From Zygnema cylindricum (taxonomy: Eukaryota > Streptophyta > Zygnematophyceae > Zygnematales > Zygnemataceae), in the NCBI GenBank assembly GCA_037447655.1, contig JBBHKE010001162.1:73264-137263 (forward strand): a stretch of DNA of 64,000 nucleotides. Reading direction: 5' to 3'. The notes under the pieces were generated by a model. It searched no databases and was not told where the DNA came from. It saw nothing but the letters and a program-made list of their open reading frames with translations. Of this stretch, positions 44,244 to 56,492 are shown piece after piece. Position 1 is the stretch's first letter. Each line of letters starts with the position of its first letter. A program made the position numbers and the translations under genes.

Positions 44244-44570
44244 ATAAATTCCTTTGATTGGTTCGTACATCAGTAGATATGGGTTGTGAGAGGGGTTTAG
44301 GACTAAGAGGATTGAGGTGGTAGCCACCTCTCTCCCAACAAGCTTGTATAAATATTGGCATCTTTGCCACTTGATAACTAATCGCCTGGTTGGGCATTTT
44401 CAGTAATTCTTTTTGCTGTGGACTCAGGAGAGTCCAGACTGCACAAGAGAGCAGTCAGATTATCTAGTTGCGTGCTTGGGTAGCAGTGATCATAATTGAG
44501 AGAGGGCTAGCCAAAAGCTATCTAGTGCCTTTCTGAATTTTGTGATCTAATAGGGGACACAAAATTGCAT

Positions 44571-44584
44571 GTTATGGGCCCACC
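44571..44584 (+). other. Primer-binding site of B
   Basis: GTTATGGGCCCACC, one base after LTR end TTGCA; the leading G is a T. Confidence 0.78.
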
Positions 44585-44660
44585 CTCTAGGGTTACCATC
44601 TTCAACGGATCTAGGTTCATTTACTGGGAAGCCATGATGACAGGGGCATTGTGTGAAAAA

Positions 44661-45829
44661 TGTTGTTTTGAAAAGTTAGTTTCGTGCGTACGCGACATTT
44701 TGTGCGCACGCGACGTTCATGCGTAAATTATTACCGGAAGTAATATGGTCGTACGAATGGAGGTTTGAATGGATTTGCGGATTGGGGGGGTAGTTATACG
44801 ATCAAAATTAAAGGGACGTGAGGAACTATTTGAGTGGTGTGTAATGCGGTGAGAAATGGGCGGGGGATCGCGAAGCGATCCGATCCGAAATATTTGAGAT
44901 GTTGAAAAATGATGTCGCTCGTACGAAACATAATGCGACATGCGCATTTATGGAAAAAGGACGCCGCAAGTACGGAGCGTCTTATTTGGCAAGTGGACGT
45001 GAATGCGTTTCGCGACGTTACGAGATATTTGACGACTCACGTGGATTTCGTTTGGATTTTGTTGCCACGCGGAATCGCGTCAATCACACAATGCTTATTT
45101 TTGGACGACCCGGATTCTTTGAATAAATTCAAGGAATCTCGTTGAGTGACGTAGCGTGACTCAACATACGATTTTGTGAGATTGTGTGTACGTATAAATA
45201 TTTGGTCGAACATTGTTTTGTCTTTTTGTGTATTAAGTAGTAGTGTAGGTTTACTCACTTTGACATACCTTGAAATATTCAGGTATACCAACATTAATAG
45301 AGGTAGCTGGTAGACAGCGTACGGCTGGTATGCCTCCGTACATTCAGCAGTAAGCTCTTGTATATATTTGTAGGACTTAGTCATTTTAGGACTTAGGAAC
45401 CTTTTGGACCAAAAACTGTTTATGGTTATTTTTGGTAATTTTATCTGAGGATTACTCTCACATCTATTGGCAAAATTGTCTAAAATTCTGTATGTGTGTT
45501 CCTCTATATACTTTTAATATTGTCACAGATTTGCAGGCCTATTGTGTGCCTGGTCTGTGCTTTAATTCATTGTGAAGTTAGTCTGTTTTATCAAAGTTCT
45601 GGCACACTGTTTTTCTGCAACTTTGACTAGATGGTGTGATCACTCTGTGCATTATTTTTTTCTGAAACTTTTTGAGGTTATTTTGTAGCCTAGAAACTAC
45701 GTGTGTTTGTAGTTTCAGCTTGTTTTGATATTTTTGTAGAATTCTGTGTTGATTCAAAGTAGGCTGTTTTTGGGTAGTCTGTGGTGCTTCCGAGGGTAAA
45801 TCCATGACTGAAAATGGCTATGGACAACA
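44661..45829 (+). mobile_element. Solo LTR D2 (1169 bp)
   Basis: TGTTGTTTTGAAAAG to GCTATGGACAACA. Flanks are AAAAA at 44656-44660 and 45830-45834; removing the LTR restores GTGTGAAAAACGATAG, the gag sequence seen in relatives. It shares TTTCGTGCGTACGCGAC and GATCGCGAAGCGATCC with the array LTRs. The last 26 bp start with ATG (MTENGYGQQ). Confidence 0.92.
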
Positions 45830-47026
45830 AAAAACGATAGTGGGGTATCGTTAGTGGACAATTGAAACGTCCATCTTAGGGGACTCCACCAGGGTTTGGT
45901 GGAGTGAGAGTTTCTGCAGCAGCATCTGCTCCAACGGAGGAGACAAACGATGAGGACAGCAGTGTATCTGAAAAGGAGAAAGGAAAGGAGAAACCTCTTA
46001 CTCTTATTGCCACGGCACCCGGAGTGGTGGTTATGAAGATCAAGGAAAATGATATTCAAATGTGGTAGAAAACCAACATAAATGCCAAGCATTTCATTCT
46101 GAGGCATCTCACTCAAGCGTTGTCGACCTCTCATCTTCACATCTTCAAGGCGGAGGAGTTGTGGATGACTTTAGTGGAGATCTATAGAGCTGGTACCATT
46201 CAAGAGCTCCAGCTGGCTGAGCAAAGGTTGGGGTGTTATACTTACAAAGGAGGAAAGATGTTCGATTACTTTAATGATCTCTCTTGCTTGTATATGGAGA
46301 TGGAGAGTGTTAGATGGACAAGCACGATGAAGATGAAAGTTAACACTCTAATCATGAAGTTGTCTGAGGAGTATGAAAACATAGTGTACCGAGTGCAAGA
46401 AATGGATGACAATTCTTGGAAGTTGAACACCGTGGTCCGAATGATACTCATGCAGGAGAACAGTATCGAGATCTGTAGAGGAGGTAAGAGCGTTCAAGCT
46501 CTAGCTGTCGGAACGGACCGGTGGAGGAAGGGTACGAAAAAGCCGTAAAACGACTTCAAAGGGGAAAAGGACCAATCTAGAGAACCTAGGGCTCCAAAGG
46601 GTCTTTATCATTTCTGCAAAGGCAGGGACACTTCATAGCTGATTGCACCAAGCTATCAGAGCTGAGGCCTCAAAAAAATCGTGGAGGGGGTTCTTCCGGA
46701 GGGAAGAAGAAGGCACTTGTGGTCACACGAGTAAAAGGAGAGACCAAGGAGGACGAGTCCTCTGAGGATAAGGATGGCTAGCTTCTTGACGAGAATCTTG
46801 AGGAGAACCAGATCTCTCATAAACAGAAGTGTGCTCTAAGAGCCATTCGGGAAGCTCCATCGGAAGGATGGATCATCAATTCAGATGCATCCATGCATAT
46901 GTGTCGTCACATGCACCTTTTCACTAAGCTAAGAAAAATCCCTACTGTAGAAATAGAGTATAGGGATGGGAGAGTATTTACTACAGATCTAGTGGGCTTG
47001 GTAGATCTGAAAGTCTTACTGGAGGG

Positions 47027-48217
47027 TGAAATTCTTTGGGCTGCATTGCCCACAAAATTGTAGATCCAAAAGAAGCTAATCTAGATTGTGCCGACTCCAA
47101 GTTGATATAAACCCAAATGAATGATCCCTTGACAATTAGAAGCCAAATACACCTTCACCCGTGTGAAGAGAGGACCTTGTGTGTGCTCAGTTCCACCACA
47201 GAATGCAAAGCTTGAATATGTGTTTTGGACAATATTCCCCACTTTGACTTTCCCACTGAATAAGTGCCACCCTAGCACGCAATGACTCTGACCGACTACA
47301 CTCTTGTGTAGCTTGGACTCCCCTGGGTCCGCAGCAAAAAGAATCACTGAATTTGCTCACTCGAGCATTAAGTTATGGCTGGTCATAGTTACAAGCTCTC
47401 TTAGAGAGAGGTACCTAAATATCACTAAGTCTTGGTCTGCCTACTCACGACTACCTACTAGAACACTATATAGTACAAGAAGGTACAATAGGAGATGTAC
47501 TTATGTACGACCATTGTACGACATGGTCTACAAGATGACACCTGTCAAATCGTGAGCCATGGTTCCTCCTCCCATCATCTCCGGTATCAAATAATGTGAC
47601 GCCACGTGGTAATCTCCGAATGCCGCCAAAAGCTCATTTTGCGTGGCGGCTACAATGCCGGCCGTTCGATCAAAACATATTTTACACGGTTCAGATTCGT
47701 GTAGATGCATGAATTATTCCTCTTCGTTAGTTTGGTGTTAATTAGCTGTCACGTTAATGTTTATATATCTTTGAAACCCGTCACGTGTATCGTTTCGTTA
47801 ATGCCTTATTGGATAAGGCATACCACTACCAATATTTCTATTGACCCAGATTAAAATCTGGTTTAGAGCAGTTTTTGGTTAATTGTTAGTTGTTTAGAAT
47901 TCTCTACTTGTATATTAATAAATACCTATTGTACCCTACACATTTCATCAATGACTCAAAGCTATATGCTAAAGCTAACGGCTATTAAGGATGGTAGGCA
48001 CCAGGATCAAAATCCTGATTCTAGCAGTCCTCTTTTGGTACAAACTACGAATTAGCCTATCCTCTTTAGACAACCATGGCTCTAGCTCACACTCTGGTCT
48101 TCAGTGACTGCAACAAGTATGGGGACCAGAGAGAGTTGAGCGAGAAGCAGGCTGCCTTTGCTGACTTACTCTATTTATTTTTCCAATATAGTCCTAGAAA
48201 ATACATAAATTTCAACA
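47027..48217 (-). mobile_element. Solo LTR G2 (1191 bp)
   Basis: On the minus strand it runs TGTTGAAATTTATGTATTTTC to GCCCAAAGAATTTCA, in the same family as G1. Flanking duplication is GAGGG at 47022-47026 and 48218-48222. Removing it joins the protease and pre-integrase parts of B. It has an in-LTR ATG (MQPKEF), the GTAC-type motif near 47470-47520 and a tRNA-like block with AGGATCAAAATCC near 48002. Confidence 0.92.
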
Positions 48218-51200
48218 GAGGGTAAGACTTCTATACTTAACTTTTCAAATGTACTCTACATTCGTCAGTTGAGTAAAAATCTTGTGTTTACTTCTGTATT
48301 AGATGAAAAGGATTTTAATACCTTCACGAGAAAGGGAGTCTTTACAGCTAAGCATGAGATGAAGTCTACTTCAGAACAGATAAAGGTAGGTAGAGAATGT
48401 TTAGGCTTAACCTGAGTAATGAAAAAAAAAGTGCTTACTATGGTGGTGTCCCGAGCTTGATGATCTGGCATAAGCCGTTGGGGCATGTGCATTTTGATAG
48501 GTTGAGGGAAATGAAGAAGCTTGGTGTAGTAGAAGGCATTCTGTTTGAGGCTAATGAAATGATGGATGATTGTAGTGGTTGTGCCCAAGGTAAGGCTCAT
48601 AGACTGCCCTTTCCCAAAACTGCCACATATAGAGGTGAGAAGGTACTAGATCGGGTCCACACAGATATCTGGGGACCAGCAAGAGTACCTTCGGTTTGGA
48701 GGAAGAGGTATATGTAGACAATTATTGATGACTGGTCCAGATATTCTAGAGTCTATTTCCTAAAGACAAAGTCTGAAACACCAAAGTACTTGAAAGAATA
48801 CAAAGCCTGGAGTGAGAAGTTGCACGGAACCCCCATTAAGCCAATAACGAGTGATAATGGGGGAGAGTACACCTCTAACCAGTTTGAGGAATACTTGAAA
48901 GATGAGGGAGTTCAACTTTAGAAAACTTTACCGAATAATCTTGAACAAAATGGGGTAGCTGAGAGGTTAAACCGGACCGTGGGAGATGGTTTATGTAGTA
49001 GGTTGGCTGATAAGCAAATAGGAAGAAGATTTTGGGCAGAAGCCATGAACTTTGCTAACTACATTAAGAATATAATGCTCACTATAGCCATATAAGGAAT
49101 GACACCTTATGAGAGATGGGTAAGAAAGAATCCGAATATTTCTCACTTGAAAGTATTCGGTAGTCAAGTTTATAGTCTTGACATAGATAAGAAAAACTAG
49201 AAATTAGATGCTAAGGGAAAACCAGGATATTTTGTGGGATATGATGAGGATGTCAAAGGATATAGAGTCTATGACTTAGCAAAACAAGATATCATTCTGG
49301 TAAAGCATCTAGTTGTCATGGATGAATGGAAGTCTTTTGATCCCTTCAAATACACTAAGAAAATCAGAATCAACTTTGAGTCCGAGAGTGAGGAAGACTT
49401 AGATCTTCCCAAAAGGGTCACTAGTGAAAACATGATTGCAGATCCAGGGGAGATAAAAGATGGGGGAGATATACTAAAATCTCCTCATATTCGTACACCC
49501 TTTGAGGAGAGAGAGGAAAAGGAGTCAGAATCGGTTCCCATGGATAGGGGAGCTGATGAGACAGTTCGGAGGAATCTAAGGCTTCCCTGTATTCCTTCTT
49601 CGAACTTTAAGGGAGGACGGAGGAGCAGCTAAAGGCTTCAAGGAAAACAGGCTGCTTGCAAGGTAACAAAGCTTTCTCATCCAGATGAGCCTCAGTCATA
49701 CTCGGAGGCAATGGACAGTCCGGAGAAAGAAAGGTGGGTCAGAGCCATAAATGATGAGATGGCTTCAATCATGGAAGCCAATACTTAGGAGCTGGTGGAC
49801 TGTCCTCCAGATAGAAAACCCATAAAGAACAAATGGGTGTTTAAACTAAACTGAACCCAGATAATACCTTTGAGAGATATTAGGCTCGATTGGTAGCAAA
49901 GGGGTTCACTCAAAAGGAGGGAATAGATTATGAGGAGACCTTTGCTTCGGTGGTTCGATTCCAATCTGTAAGGATTCTCCTTAGTCTAGCCGCAGCGGAA
50001 GACATGGAAATACACCATATGGATATTAAAACCGCCTTCCTCAACGATGAACTAGAGGAAGATATCTTCATGCGGCAACCCAAGGGATTTATAGAGGAGG
50101 GAGAGGAGAGTAAAGTCTGTAGACTCATAAAGTCTTTATATGGACTGAAGCATGCTTTTATGCTATGGAATAAGAAACTAGATGAGTTTCTCACCAGTCT
50201 AGTATATTTCTGGATAAGTTTTGACCAATCTATTTATATGTTTGAGGATGAGACTAGTGTTGTTTTCATTGCAATTTATGTGGATGATTTATTGGTATTA
50301 TTTAAGTCTATGGAAAAGATCAATAAGCTAAAGAAAGATCTTAGAAGCATATCTGACATGAAAGATTTAGGGGAGGCAAAATACATATTGGGAATTCAAA
50401 TGGAAAGAGATAAGGAGAAAAATATTATCAGACTTACTCATAAAGAAGCTAAAGGAAATATGCTTGAGAAATTCCAAATAGAAAAAGCAAACAGTTGTAC
50501 CACTCCCATGGTTTTGAAGAAAGTAAGTGATGGAAGTGTAGAAGGAGGAATGATAATCTTAGATGATCAGATGAGTCCAAAAGAAAGGCAATTTATGAAG
50601 TCTATTCCTTATAGACAGGTTGTAGGAAGTTTAATCTACTTTATGGATTTTACCAGACTAGACATAGCAGCAACAGTTGGAGTCCTCAGTAGGAGTCTTA
50701 ATGATCCTACGAAGAGAGATTGGGAGGCAGCCAAGAGAGTTATGAGATACTTGGCAGGAATTAAGGATTTGTTGTTGTATTTGGGAGGGGAGCACATTGA
50801 CATCACTACTTGGAGTGATGCAAGTTATGGGGATGCACCTATGACAAGATGCACTTCTAGATATGTGTTATATGTGGGGGAAGGTGCTTGCTGTTTGAGT
50901 AGCAAACAACAAAAGGTCGTTGCTCAGTCCACTATGGAGGTTGAGTACATGGCCTCTTGTTCTGCTGTGAAAGAGGTGATGTGGGTCAAGTCTTTATTGC
51001 AAGAACTGGGATATATGAAAAAGGGAGTGCATGAAGTGTTTTGTGATAATCAGGCTGCAATTGCTATCGCACCCAATCCAAAACATCATTTAAAGCTAAG
51101 CATATGGATATAAGATTGAGCTTTGTGAGGGAAAAGGTTGAAAACAAAATTGTGAATTTGGTGTATAGAGGTGATGGGGAAATGGTGGCTGATATGATGG

Positions 51201-51280
51201 CAAAGCCTGTGCCATCTCCCAAGTTAAAATACTGTAGAGAAAATGTGGCATAAAAGAGAAACTAAAATTGGACTAGAAAA
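48218..51280 (+). pseudogene. Pol of element B (integrase, RT, RNase H)
   Basis: Pre-integrase and zinc finger (LMIWHKPLGHVHFDRLREMKKLGV, CSGCAQGKAHRLPFP) and VLDRVHTDIWGPARVP lie in 48397-48717. The core shows ITSDNGGEY and EQNGVAERLN between stops. The tail frame 49234-49632 has GYDEDVKGYRVYDLAKQDIILVKHLVVMDE. RT and RNase H are open from 49890 to 51113: YEETFASVVRFQSVRIL, MDIKTAFLNDELEE, SLYGLKH, IAIYVDDLLVLFKS, TTWSDASYGDAP, KQQKVVAQSTMEVEYMASC and FCDNQAAIAI, then a frameshift at about 51095. The conserved QAP after YGLK is mutated (HAF). Confidence 0.87.
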
Positions 51281-51289
51281 TAAAGGGAG

Positions 51290-52101
51290 TGTTAAAAATC
51301 ACTAGATTTAGGGGAGGTATTTTCTTGGTCTTAATTAGTTAAAATAGCTAAAAGAAAAGCATAGGCAACTTGCCTCCACCTTCTCTCTCTAGCCCCCATA
51401 CTTGTTGTAGTCACTGAAGAAGAGAAAGGGCCGTTGAGCCATGGCTGCCTCAGCTCCAGAGGAAGGACTAAAGAGTGACCTTAGTCACTCTCACCAAAAA
51501 GGTTAAGTCCGGCAAGACTCGAACCTCCGACCAGCTGAGCGAGGCGTAGCCGTCAGCTCTTACTAGTTTGTCATAGTAGTCCGTTAGGATACATAGGGTT
51601 TGATTTCTATTTAAACATTAGTTAGATAATTAATCCGATTAACAGAATAACAAAGTGCGGACATAGAAACTTGTTGACTTTTAGTAGGCACGAAACAAAT
51701 GTACCAGACATTTGTTTTTGAACGGCGAGCATTTAAACTTGGTTTGGATCCGACGGCCCACATCATCGTCGAGATCTTGTAGTGGCGTCTTCGCGGTTTT
51801 TGGACCTGATATGACCTGGAGACACGTGACAAGGTATCATTGAGAAGAAAAAATCCCGGAGAACATTAGAACGAGTCCGAAAGAGACAGACGTCTACTCC
51901 ATGGCCTTCTCGTACACACGCCATACAAAAAGTACATCGATCTTTATACCTTTCTGTACTATACAGTCCTCTGATTCGTTTGTACATCAGTAGATATGTG
52001 TTGTGAGAGGGGTTTAGGACTTAGAGGATTGAGGAGGAAGCCGCCTCTCTCCTAACAAGCTTGTATAAATATTGGCATCTTTGCCACTTGATAACTAATC
52101 G
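51290..52101 (+). mobile_element. 3' LTR of element B, 3' end deleted
   Basis: TGTTAAAAATCACTAGATTT to GATAACTAATCG (812 bp). The remaining part, starting CCTGGTTGGGC in the 5' LTR, is missing. Sequence after 52101 is not LTR. The rest of J and I and B's outer target copy are also missing, so a deletion removed all of them. Confidence 0.85.
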
Positions 52102-52553
52102 AGTGAATCGAAAGTCTTATCTATAATGAGTATCTGCTTGTAATCCAGATCCTGCGAAAAATCCTGCAAATAACGTGAAGCACCAATCTTGGCATGCTCC
52201 TTAATAGTGATGTTATCTGCACCCTCTGAACTAAACAACCCATTAGAAGTTGTATTGACGATCAAGAGAATGCATGAAGAGATGTCAGTATCTAATGTAT
52301 CGATATCAACATAAGCCGGAAGTGCCGTCGCCAAATGAGCCATGATAGACAATGGTATCCGTGCCAAAATAAGTGGAAGGTAAATCTTCCGCTCAAGAAA
52401 ATAATAGGGTATGTAAGAGAAGGTTTAGTCATGCATATCTACAACATAACCGACCCGAAATATAACGTCCTCTCCCAGCAATAGTAGAAAATCATAGGAA
52501 ACGCAAGGCCACTCACGACGAGATTACAAGCAAAGAAAGCTAGGAAATGAAAG
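52102..52553 (-). other. Unique segment with a coding-like stretch, possibly a host gene exon
   Basis: No homology to any repeat in the window. On the minus strand, from about 52425 to 52095, one frame is open for about 108 residues: YIPYYFLERKIYLPLILARI, then MAHLATALPAYVDIDTLDTD, ISSCILLIVNTTSNGLF, EGADNITIKEHAKIGASRYL and DLDYKQILIIDKTFDSLD. The composition looks like real protein rather than a shadow: mixed, no low complexity. I do not recognise the family. It ends at the deletion joint with LTR B. It may be an exon fragment of a host gene, or captured DNA; no function is assigned. Confidence 0.4.
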
Positions 52554-53564
52554 TGCAATTTTGTGTCCTCCATTGGACTACAGAATACAGGAAGCCTCTA
52601 GATAGTATTTAACTAACCCACTTCAAGCCACAACCAATGCTGCCAAAAAAGGCAAAATGACAATTTGATTGCACCCCTATGCAGCTTAGACTCCCCTGAG
52701 TCCGTAGCAAAAAGAATCACTGAAAACGACCAACCAGCCGATAAATTATAAGTCGGCAAAAATGCCAAGTTTATACAAACTCTCAAAGGGAGAGAGGTTC
52801 CTATCTACCAATATTCTCTAAGTCCTAAATCCCTCTCACAACCCCTATCTATTGAAGTACGAACCAATTAGATCACTGTAGGGTACAGAAAAGTACTATG
52901 GCCGATGTACTTTCTGTACGGCCCATGTACGGCAACGCCATTAAGTGGACGCGTGTCCACTTTTCACTTGTCCTCATGTTCGCCGGAATTCCTGCGACCA
53001 AATGTCATCCCTCAGCGTGGCGCCACGTCACGCCACGTCCATAAACGCCAAAAGTGACCATTCCGCGATCGCGGCATTGATGTACGCCGTCGGATCAGAT
53101 TCAATATTAAATGTCCGCCGTCAAAACAAATGTCCGATTCATTTGTTTTCGTGCGAGATAATGTTCGCACTATATAATACTTGGTTCCATATTCGTCCGT
53201 TCGTAATTCCGTTAACTGAATTCATACACGTAACATTGTATAAATAATAATCAAAACCTAATGTATCTCAACGGACTCCTACGACAGACTGGTTAGAGCT
53301 AACGGCTAAGCCGTGCTCTGCCGGTCGGAGGTTCGAGTCCTGCCGGACTCAACCTTTTGTTGAGAGTGACATAAGTCACTCTTTAGCCCTGCCTGCTTAA
53401 GCTAGGACAGCCATGGCTCAGCCACCCTCTCTATCCCTCAGTGACTACGACAAGTATGGTGGGAAGAGAGAGGAGGCGGAGGCAGGCTGTCCGTCTTTTT
53501 CTTTTTTCTTATTTGTACTAAATTCAGACCTAGAAAATACCAAATAAAACTATTAATTTCAACA
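52554..53564 (-). mobile_element. 3' LTR of copia element A2 (1011 bp)
   Basis: On the minus strand TGTTGAAATTAATAGTTTT to GACACAAAATTGCA. It follows the tract AAGGGGAG and the end of RNase H. Its outer flank is GAAAG; the matching 5' flank lies beyond the right edge of the window. Confidence 0.9.
53278..53350 (+). other. Antisense tRNA-like block in A2 LTR
   Basis: Reading opposite to the element: GACTGGTTAGAGC (D-arm / A-box-like) at 53287-53299, and GGTTCGAGTCC, a perfect Pol III B box, at 53330-53340. The block ends TGCCGGACTCA. No complete cloverleaf: the 5' acceptor strand does not pair. Confidence 0.55.
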
Positions 53565-53577
53565 CTCCCCTTATTTT

Positions 53578-55423
53578 CTAGTCTAATTTAAATTTCAGTT
53601 TTAATCCACACTTTTCCCTGCAATATTTTAACTTGGGAGAAGGCATCGGCTTTGTCATCATATTAGCTACCATTTCCTCATCAGATCTATATACAAGATT
53701 CACGATTTTATTCTCAACTTTTTCTCTTGCAAAACTAAATGTTATGTCCATATGTTTAGCCTTAAAATGATGTTTTAGATTAGCTGCAATTGGAATGGCA
53801 GCTTGATTATCACAAAACACTTCATGCACTCCCTCGTTCATATACTCATTTCTTGCAGCAAGGACTTGACCCACATCAACTCTTTCACAGCAGAACAAAA
53901 GGCCATGTACTCAGCCTCCATAGTGGACTAAGCAACCACCTTTTGTTGCTTACATCTGCAACAACATGCACCTTCCCCAACATACAACACATACCCTGAA
54001 GTATATCTTCTCATAGGTGCATCCCCATAACTGGCATCACTCCAAGTGGTGATATCAGTGTGCTCCCCTCCCTAATGCAACCATAACTCTTTGGTTCCTA
54101 CCAGATATCTCATGACTTTCTTAACTGCCTCCCAGTCTCTCTTCCTAGGATCATTAAGACTTCTACTGAGTACTCCAACTGCTATCGCTATGTCCGGTCA
54201 GGTATAGTTCATAAAATAGATTAAACTTCCTACGACCTATCTATAAGGGATAGACTTCATAAATTCTCTCTCTTCTGGAGTCATTTGATCATCTAAGATC
54301 ATCACTCCTCCTACTACACTCCCATCACTTATTTTTTTCAAGTCCATGGGAGTGGTACAACTGTTAGCATTTTCCATCTAGAATTTCTCAAGCATATTAC
54401 CTATTGCTTCCTTCTGAGTGAGTCTGATAATCTATTTTCCCTATCTCTCTCCATCTGAATCCCCAAAATATATCTTGCCTCCCCTAAATCCTTCATATCA
54501 AATCTGCTTCTAAGATCTTTCTTTAACTTATCGATTTTTTCCAAAGATTTACTCAACACAAGCAAATCATCCACATAAATTGCAATAAAAATTACACCAT
54601 TCTCATCTTCAGACATATAGATAGAATGGTCAGGGCTGATTAGGATATATCCCAGACCTGTAAGAAACTCATCTAGTTTCTTATTCCATTGTCGGGGAGC
54701 CTACTTCAGTCCATATAAGGACTTTATGAGTCTGCAGAATTTCCTCTCTTTTCCTTCTTCACGAACCCCTCGGGTTGTCTCATAAAAATTTCCTCCTCTA
54801 ACTCACCATTAAAAAAAGCAGTCTTAATGTCCATCTGGTGAATTTCCATGTCTTCCGCTGCTGCCAGACTGAGGAGAATCATTACTGAGAGGAACCGGAC
54901 AACTTGAGCAAAGGTCTCCTCATAGTGAATCCCCTCCTTTTGGGTGAACCCTTTCGCTACCAATCGAGGCTTATATCTCTCAATGGTGTTATCTGGGTTC
55001 AGTTTTAGTTTAAATACCCATTTACACCCAATAGATTTTGTGTCTGGAGGGCAATCCGCTAGTTCCCAAGTATTTGCATCCATGATAGAAGCCATCTCAT
55101 CATTTATGGCTCTAATCCATCTTTTTTTTTCTGGACTATTCACTGCCTCTGAGTAAGACTGAGGCTCACCTGGGTGAGATAGCCTAGTTACCTTATGGGC
55201 GGCTTGTTTTTTCTTGTATCCGTTTGCTGCTTCACTTTCCTCCATCAAACTTCGAAGCTGGAATAGATGGAAGTCTTGGATTTCTTCTCACTGTCTCATC
55301 GGCTCCCCTGTCCATGGAAGCCGGTTTTTGTCGCGCTTCTTTTATCTCCTCAAAGTCCATAGGAGTATGTGAGGTTTTCGATGAGTCTCTTTCATCTTGG
55401 ATCTCCTCTGAATCTGCAATCAC
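53578..55423 (-). pseudogene. RT, RNase H and integrase tail of A2 (part before A3)
   Basis: Going down the minus strand from the A3 insertion: MIADSEEIQDERDSS linker (55423-55232), RT from 55248 (LADCPPDTKSIGCKWVFKL, DYEETF changed to HYEETF, MDIKTAFFNGELEE), a stop near 54720, FIAIYVDDLLVLSKS at about 54590-54545, and RNase H to 53578 (VFCDNQAAIPIA, KHMDITFSFAREK). Stops and frameshifts occur near 54415, 54235, 54075 and 53930. The 5' portion of this Pol resumes at 61866. Confidence 0.85.
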
Positions 55424-55428
55424 GATTT

Positions 55429-56479
55429 TGCAATTTTGTGTCCTCCATTGGACTACATAATATAGGAAGCCTCTAGATAGTGTTTAACTAACCCACTTTA
55501 AGCCACGACCACTTCTTCCCAAGAAGGCAAACTGATAATTTGACTGCACCCTTGTGCACCCTAGACTCCCCTGAGTCCGTAGCAAAAAGAATCACTGAAA
55601 ACGGCCAACCAGCCGATAAGTTATAGGGTGGCAAAGATGCCAATTTATACAAACTCTCACAGAGAGAGGACTATCTACCTAAATTTTCCTAAGTCCTAGT
55701 TTTTCCTAATTCCCCTCTCACAGCTCCTATCTACTGCATGTACGAACCAATCACAAAACTGTATAGTACTAGAAAGTAATACTGCCGATGTACTTTCTGT
55801 ACGGCCTCTGTACGACAAGGCCATTAAGTGGACGTGTGTCCACTTTCCACTCGTCCGTACGTTCCTCGGAATTCCCGCGACCGAATGATGTCTTCCCACG
55901 TGGCGCAAGGTCATGCCATGTCACTAAATGCCACAATTACCATTCCGAGATTTCGGCGATGATGTGCGCCGTTAGATTTGACGCGAAATTCAATCTTGAC
56001 CGTAATAAATACTTGCGCGATATTTGTTTCGCTGTTGAAACAAAATGTGCGATATCCATTTCAAACAAGTATAGTACTTCGTACTTTGTAGAACTGTATC
56101 TATGTGTGGCGTTAAGAGTTTCAGTTAAATGAATCTAGTATGTTACAATAGTTTAAATAGTAATGAAACCCTATATCTCCTAACGGACTTCTACGACAGA
56201 CTAGTTAGAGCAAACGGCTACGCCGCGCTCTGCCTGTCGTGGGTTCGAGTCTTCCCGGACTCAACTTTTTGTTGAGAGTGGCTTAAGCCACTCTTTAGTC
56301 CTTTTATGGAGTTGAGGCAGCCATGGCTCCATTGCTCTCTCTCTCTCTCCTTCAGTGACTACAACAAGTATGGAGGCGAGAGAGAGAGAAGAGATAGAGG
56401 CAGGCTGCCTACATTTTCTTTTCATGTTTTCTAATAAATTTAGACCTAGAAAATATACTAAAAACTACTTATTTCAACA
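55429..56479 (-). mobile_element. 3' LTR of copia element A3 (1051 bp)
   Basis: Minus strand TGTTGAAATAAGTAG to GACACAAAATTGCA. It is near-identical to the 5' LTR 60806-61860. The outer flank is GATTT (55424-55428). Confidence 0.93.
56187..56262 (+). other. Antisense tRNA-like block in A3 LTR
   Basis: GACTAGTTAGAGC at 56199-56211 and GGTTCGAGTCT (B box) at 56242-56252, followed by CCCGGACTCA. The same block is at about 61565-61640 in the 5' LTR with GGTTCGAGTCC. Confidence 0.55.
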
Positions 56480-56492
56480 CTCCCCTTATTTT

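Larger units (their letters stand above)
37282..44569 (+). mobile_element. 5' LTR of copia element B (about 1.0 kb, interrupted by element C)
   Basis: LTR sequence is 37282-37804 and 44097-44569. It starts TGTTAAAATCACTAG, as does the 3' LTR at 51290, and ends GGGACACAAAATTGCA. The primer site follows. Across the insertion, GGACGTGACATG joins to ACCTAGAGACACGTGG, as in the uninterrupted 3' LTR near 51800. The usual in-LTR ATG reads ATAGGG here, so this copy has lost its gag start. Confidence 0.88.
44570..47026 (+). pseudogene. gag and protease of element B (interrupted by solo LTR D2)
   Basis: Starts with the PPSRV-type segment and FIYWEAMM, is cut at 44660 by solo LTR D2 and resumes at 45835 (RYWGI equivalent with a stop). 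Frame 46120-46548 holds LQLAEQRLGCYTYKGGKMFDYFNDLSCLYMEME and NTLIMKLSEEYENIVYRVQEMDDNSWK. The zinc knuckle near 46607-46650 is broken by a frameshift (YHFCK...GHFIADC). The protease motif reads WIINSDASMHMC, so the catalytic DSG has become NSD. It stops at 47026, where solo LTR G2 is inserted. Confidence 0.83.

Noticed and set aside
53278-53350. A functional tRNA gene
   Set aside because: A and B boxes are present, but the acceptor stem does not pair and the block lies inside several LTRs.
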